The notes under the pieces: model-generated | What the model was told of the DNA's origin: nothing | What the model saw: the letters and a program-made list of their open reading frames with translations, nothing else | Database searches by the model: none | From: Planctomycetota bacterium | Lineage (GTDB): Bacteria > Planctomycetota > JAJSAM01 > JAJVHW01 | Assembly: GCA_021414065.1 (NCBI GenBank) | Contig: JAIOPE010000180.1 | Location: 1 to 35,686 of the forward strand | Direction: 5' to 3' | Length of the DNA: 35,686 nucleotides | Shown: positions 33,811 through 35,686 of the stretch, in pieces | Position numbering within the stretch: the first letter of the stretch is position 1 | Layout of the letters: every line of letters begins with the position of its first letter | Made by a program: the position numbers and the translations under genes

Positions 33811-35028
33811 CTACTTCGCCTCGCGCAGATCCCGGTGGCTCCACCAGATCGCGACCGTGGCGGCGACGAGCAGTTGCGCGTCGAGCAGCGTCGTCGCGGG
33901 TGCGCCGATCGCTCGGGCGACGAACCCGCCGATCAGTCCGCCGACGGGGAACGACCCGAGCACCGCGAGGGTGAAGAGGGCGACGACGCGGCCTCGCAGC
34001 GCGTCGGGGACACGGCTCTGGATGAGCGCGTTCGACGCCGAGTGCGTCTGGATCAGGAAGAACCCGGCGACCGCGAGGACCACTCGGCCGATCGCGGCGG
34101 ACGGGCTCAGCGCGAACACGACGAGCAGCACCGACGAGATGACCGAGCACCGCGCAATGAGCCGTCCGCGGTGGACGTTGCTGTGCCGCATCGCCAGCGA
34201 GAGCCCGCCGAGGAGTGCGCCGACGCCGAACCATGCGTGGAGCGTGCCCTGGCCCGCCTTCCCGATCCCCCAGACCTTCTCCGCGTAGACCGGGATCAGG
34301 TGGGAGACCTGGAACCCGAGCATGCCCGTGGACATCAGGATGAGGAGCGCGCCGCGCACGGCCGGCGTGCGCCACGCGAAGCGGAGCCCGGAGCGGAAGT
34401 CGTCGCCGTGCGGGTGCGGCAGGACCGGATCGCGCATCCGTTCGCGGATCGTGAGCAGCCCGGCGATCGGCACGACGAACGAGATCGTGTTGATCCAGAA
34501 GCAGCCGGCTTCTCCCCAGCCCGTGAAACTCATCACGGCGAAGAACGCCACGCCGCCGAGCAGTCGGGCGGAGTTGAACGACACCGCGTTCAGCGCGATC
34601 GCGTTCGTCAGGTGGGCCCGGTCCACGATCCGAGGGACGAGCGCCTGGCGGCCCGGCGCGTCCACGGCGAAGCACCCGCTCGCGAGCACTGCGTAGACGA
34701 TGATGTGCCAGGGTTGGAGCGCGCCGAACGTCGCGCCGACGGCGAGCACTGCCGAGAGGAACATCATCGCGAACTGCATCGCGAGCACGAGCTTCCGCAC
34801 GTCGAGACGATCCACCCAGGCGCCGGCGGGGATCGAGAGGAGCGCGACCGGGATCATCGGCACGAACCCCACGTACGCGAGCCACCGTTCGTCGTGCCCG
34901 GAGAGCTGATAGACGAGCGCCGCGAGCGCGCTCCGCTCCATCCACGTGCCCATGTTCGACACGCACATGCCGAGGAGGAACACGGCATACCGCCGGTCCC
35001 GAAGCGCAGAGAAGGTCGCACCGAACAT
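33811..35028 (-). CDS. MFS transporter (EntS/MFS_3-like exporter)
   Basis: A 405-residue major facilitator with about 12 helices. The N-terminal pattern RDRRYAVFLLGMCVSNMGTWMERSALAALVYQLSG and the loop PAGAWVDRLDVRKLVL match the MFS_3 family (enterobactin exporter EntS-like), drug or siderophore efflux pumps. DAPGRQALVPRIVDRAHLTNAIALN is another family hallmark, and RVPDALRGRVVALFTL is the matching C-terminal motif. The substrate cannot be predicted. The gene is 72 bases upstream of the four-helix membrane protein gene on the same strand. TAGCGT lies 11 bases before ATG 35028 on the minus strand and might be a -10 box. Confidence 0.92.
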   Translation of the reverse strand: MFGATFSALRDRRYAVFLLGMCVSNMGTWMERSALAALVYQLSGHDERWLAYVGFVPMIPVALLSIPAGAWVDRLDVRKLVLAMQFAMMFLSAVLAVGATFGALQPWHIIVYAVLASGCFAVDAPGRQALVPRIVDRAHLTNAIALNAVSFNSARLLGGVAFFAVMSFTGWGEAGCFWINTISFVVPIAGLLTIRERMRDPVLPHPHGDDFRSGLRFAWRTPAVRGALLILMSTGMLGFQVSHLIPVYAEKVWGIGKAGQGTLHAWFGVGALLGGLSLAMRHSNVHRGRLIARCSVISSVLLVVFALSPSAAIGRVVLAVAGFFLIQTHSASNALIQSRVPDALRGRVVALFTLAVLGSFPVGGLIGGFVARAIGAPATTLLDAQLLVAATVAIWWSHRDLREAK

Positions 35029-35134
35029 GGAATCGCGCCACGCTACAGCATCCCTCCGGCGGAGCCTCGCGACCCCCGGGGCCGGCGGCCGGCGTGGCGC
35101 CGACGCGACGCGCGGGGCGACTCGCGAAGCGCCG

Positions 35135-35161
35135 CGGGGACGGTCCCCACGAACTCACAAA
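35135..35161. repeat. Half copy of the REP-like element
   Basis: The left-arm core GGGGACGGTCCCC with downstream ACGAACTCACAAA matches the left half of the elements at 26808 and 27925. No right arm follows. Instead the sequence passes into YD-repeat coding sequence within about 20 bases. Confidence 0.75.
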
Positions 35162-35176
35162 CGCGGCGCCGGCGGT

Positions 35177-35686
35177 GACACGTCGGAGGCGATCGCGTAC
35201 GATGCGCTGAACCGCCTCCTCCAGGCGAAGGACGACGACTCGATCGTGAACCTGACCTACGACAGCCTCAGCCGCGTGCTCACGGAAGTCCAGGGCTCGA
35301 ACCCCCTGGGGACGCCACTGCGTGCGAAGCACGCCAGCCGTGAGAGCGCGGTCCGTCGCGCGGACAGGGCGCGTCGCCGCACGGCCGCCCGCCGCGCGGG
35401 GGGCCCGCGGAAGTCAGGAAGCGGCAAGACCGTGACCTACTCCTGGAACGACGAGTCGGCCCGGACGAAGATCGACTACCCGTCTGGCTTCGACGCGAAC
35501 GAGGCCCGGGACTCTCTCGGGCGCGTCACGGCGATCACCGACGGCAGCTCGGCCACCGTCGCCAGCTTCGACCTCTACGGCGCCGGTCTCCGCGAGAAGA
35601 AGCGCACGCTCGCCAACTCGACGTACACCGCCGTCACCTACGACGGCTTCCGCCGTCCGACGGACATCGACCACAAGACCTCGGGC
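35177..35686 (+). CDS. YD-repeat (Rhs-type) protein fragment, truncated by the window end
   Basis: One frame is open from about 35177 to the last base (170 codons). It contains typical YD repeats: AYDALNRLLQAKDDDSIVNL, TYDSLSRVLTEV, DSLGRVTAITDGSSATVASF and TYDGFRRPTDI. YD/Rhs proteins are large cell-surface or toxin-delivery shells. No convincing start is visible. The frame is also open upstream through the half REP element to an ATG at 35027, but that stretch is Arg-rich and overlaps the MFS start on the other strand, so it looks fortuitous. The fragment may be 5'-truncated or may have a start I cannot see. Residues in the middle (35312-35419) are an Arg-rich insertion. Confidence 0.75.
35312..35419 (+). 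other. In-frame Arg-rich, hairpin-rich insertion in the YD-repeat gene
   Basis: About 36 codons separate GSNPLG from SGKTVTYSWN, which would read naturally as one YD segment. The insert encodes 11 arginines. It contains three hairpins: GCGTGC/GCACGC (35320-35334), GTCCG/CGGAC (35351-35365) and CCGCG/CGCGG (35392-35410). Confidence 0.5.

Noticed and set aside
35027-35176. In-frame ATG 35027 as the start of the YD-repeat gene
   Set aside because: It overlaps the MFS start codon on the other strand and would translate the half REP element. The sequence there is low-complexity Arg/Gly/Ala.

Overview
The window is very GC-rich (roughly 70% by eye) and coding-dense. It comes from a bacterial chromosome, and the gene content points to Planctomycetota or a close relative. 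The evidence is a DUF1501/DUF1800 operon, a huge membrane Ser/Thr kinase carrying a C-terminal FGE/SUMF1-like domain, a fused MFS/spermidine-synthase-like protein with TPR and HEAT repeats, NHL-repeat and beta-helix surface proteins, McsA/McsB arginine kinase genes and YD-repeat material. That assignment is inference from gene families. No rRNA, tRNA, CRISPR array or complete transposon was seen.

Layout, left half (all +): the 3' part of a fused spermidine-synthase-like gene (cut by the window edge), a small cyclophilin, a 1314-residue hybrid histidine kinase, then a six-gene block (8189-20153). In that block every stop overlaps the next start by 1-4 bases: Ser/Thr kinase-FGE, lipoprotein, beta-helix protein, NHL-repeat lipoprotein, ABC ATPase, ABC permease. 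This tightly coupled kinase/surface-protein/exporter block is the best candidate for an undescribed system here.

Middle (20161-25407): a DUF4177-like small protein (-), a PEGA lipoprotein and murD (+), a 40-residue entericidin-like lipoprotein (-), a 37-residue membrane peptide (+), mcsA-mcsB (+) and a TTG-initiated lipoprotein (+). MurD contains an in-frame 18-bp tandem repeat. Several genes here lack a Shine-Dalgarno sequence and have a TANNNT hexamer 6-9 bases before the ATG, which suggests leaderless transcripts.

Right half (mostly -): a divergent CLC channel/transporter, a frameshifted secreted-protein gene (+) bracketed by two homologous REP-like inverted repeats, an S9 prolyl-oligopeptidase-type peptidase, an unrecognised 162-residue protein, DUF1501, DUF1800 (Tat/lipobox signal), a four-helix membrane protein and an MFS exporter. 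After a third, half-length copy of the REP-like element, the window ends inside YD-repeat (Rhs-type) coding sequence. That frame carries an Arg-rich, hairpin-rich in-frame insertion. No intergenic stretch exceeds about 300 bases; the longer ones hold the repeats and promoters listed.
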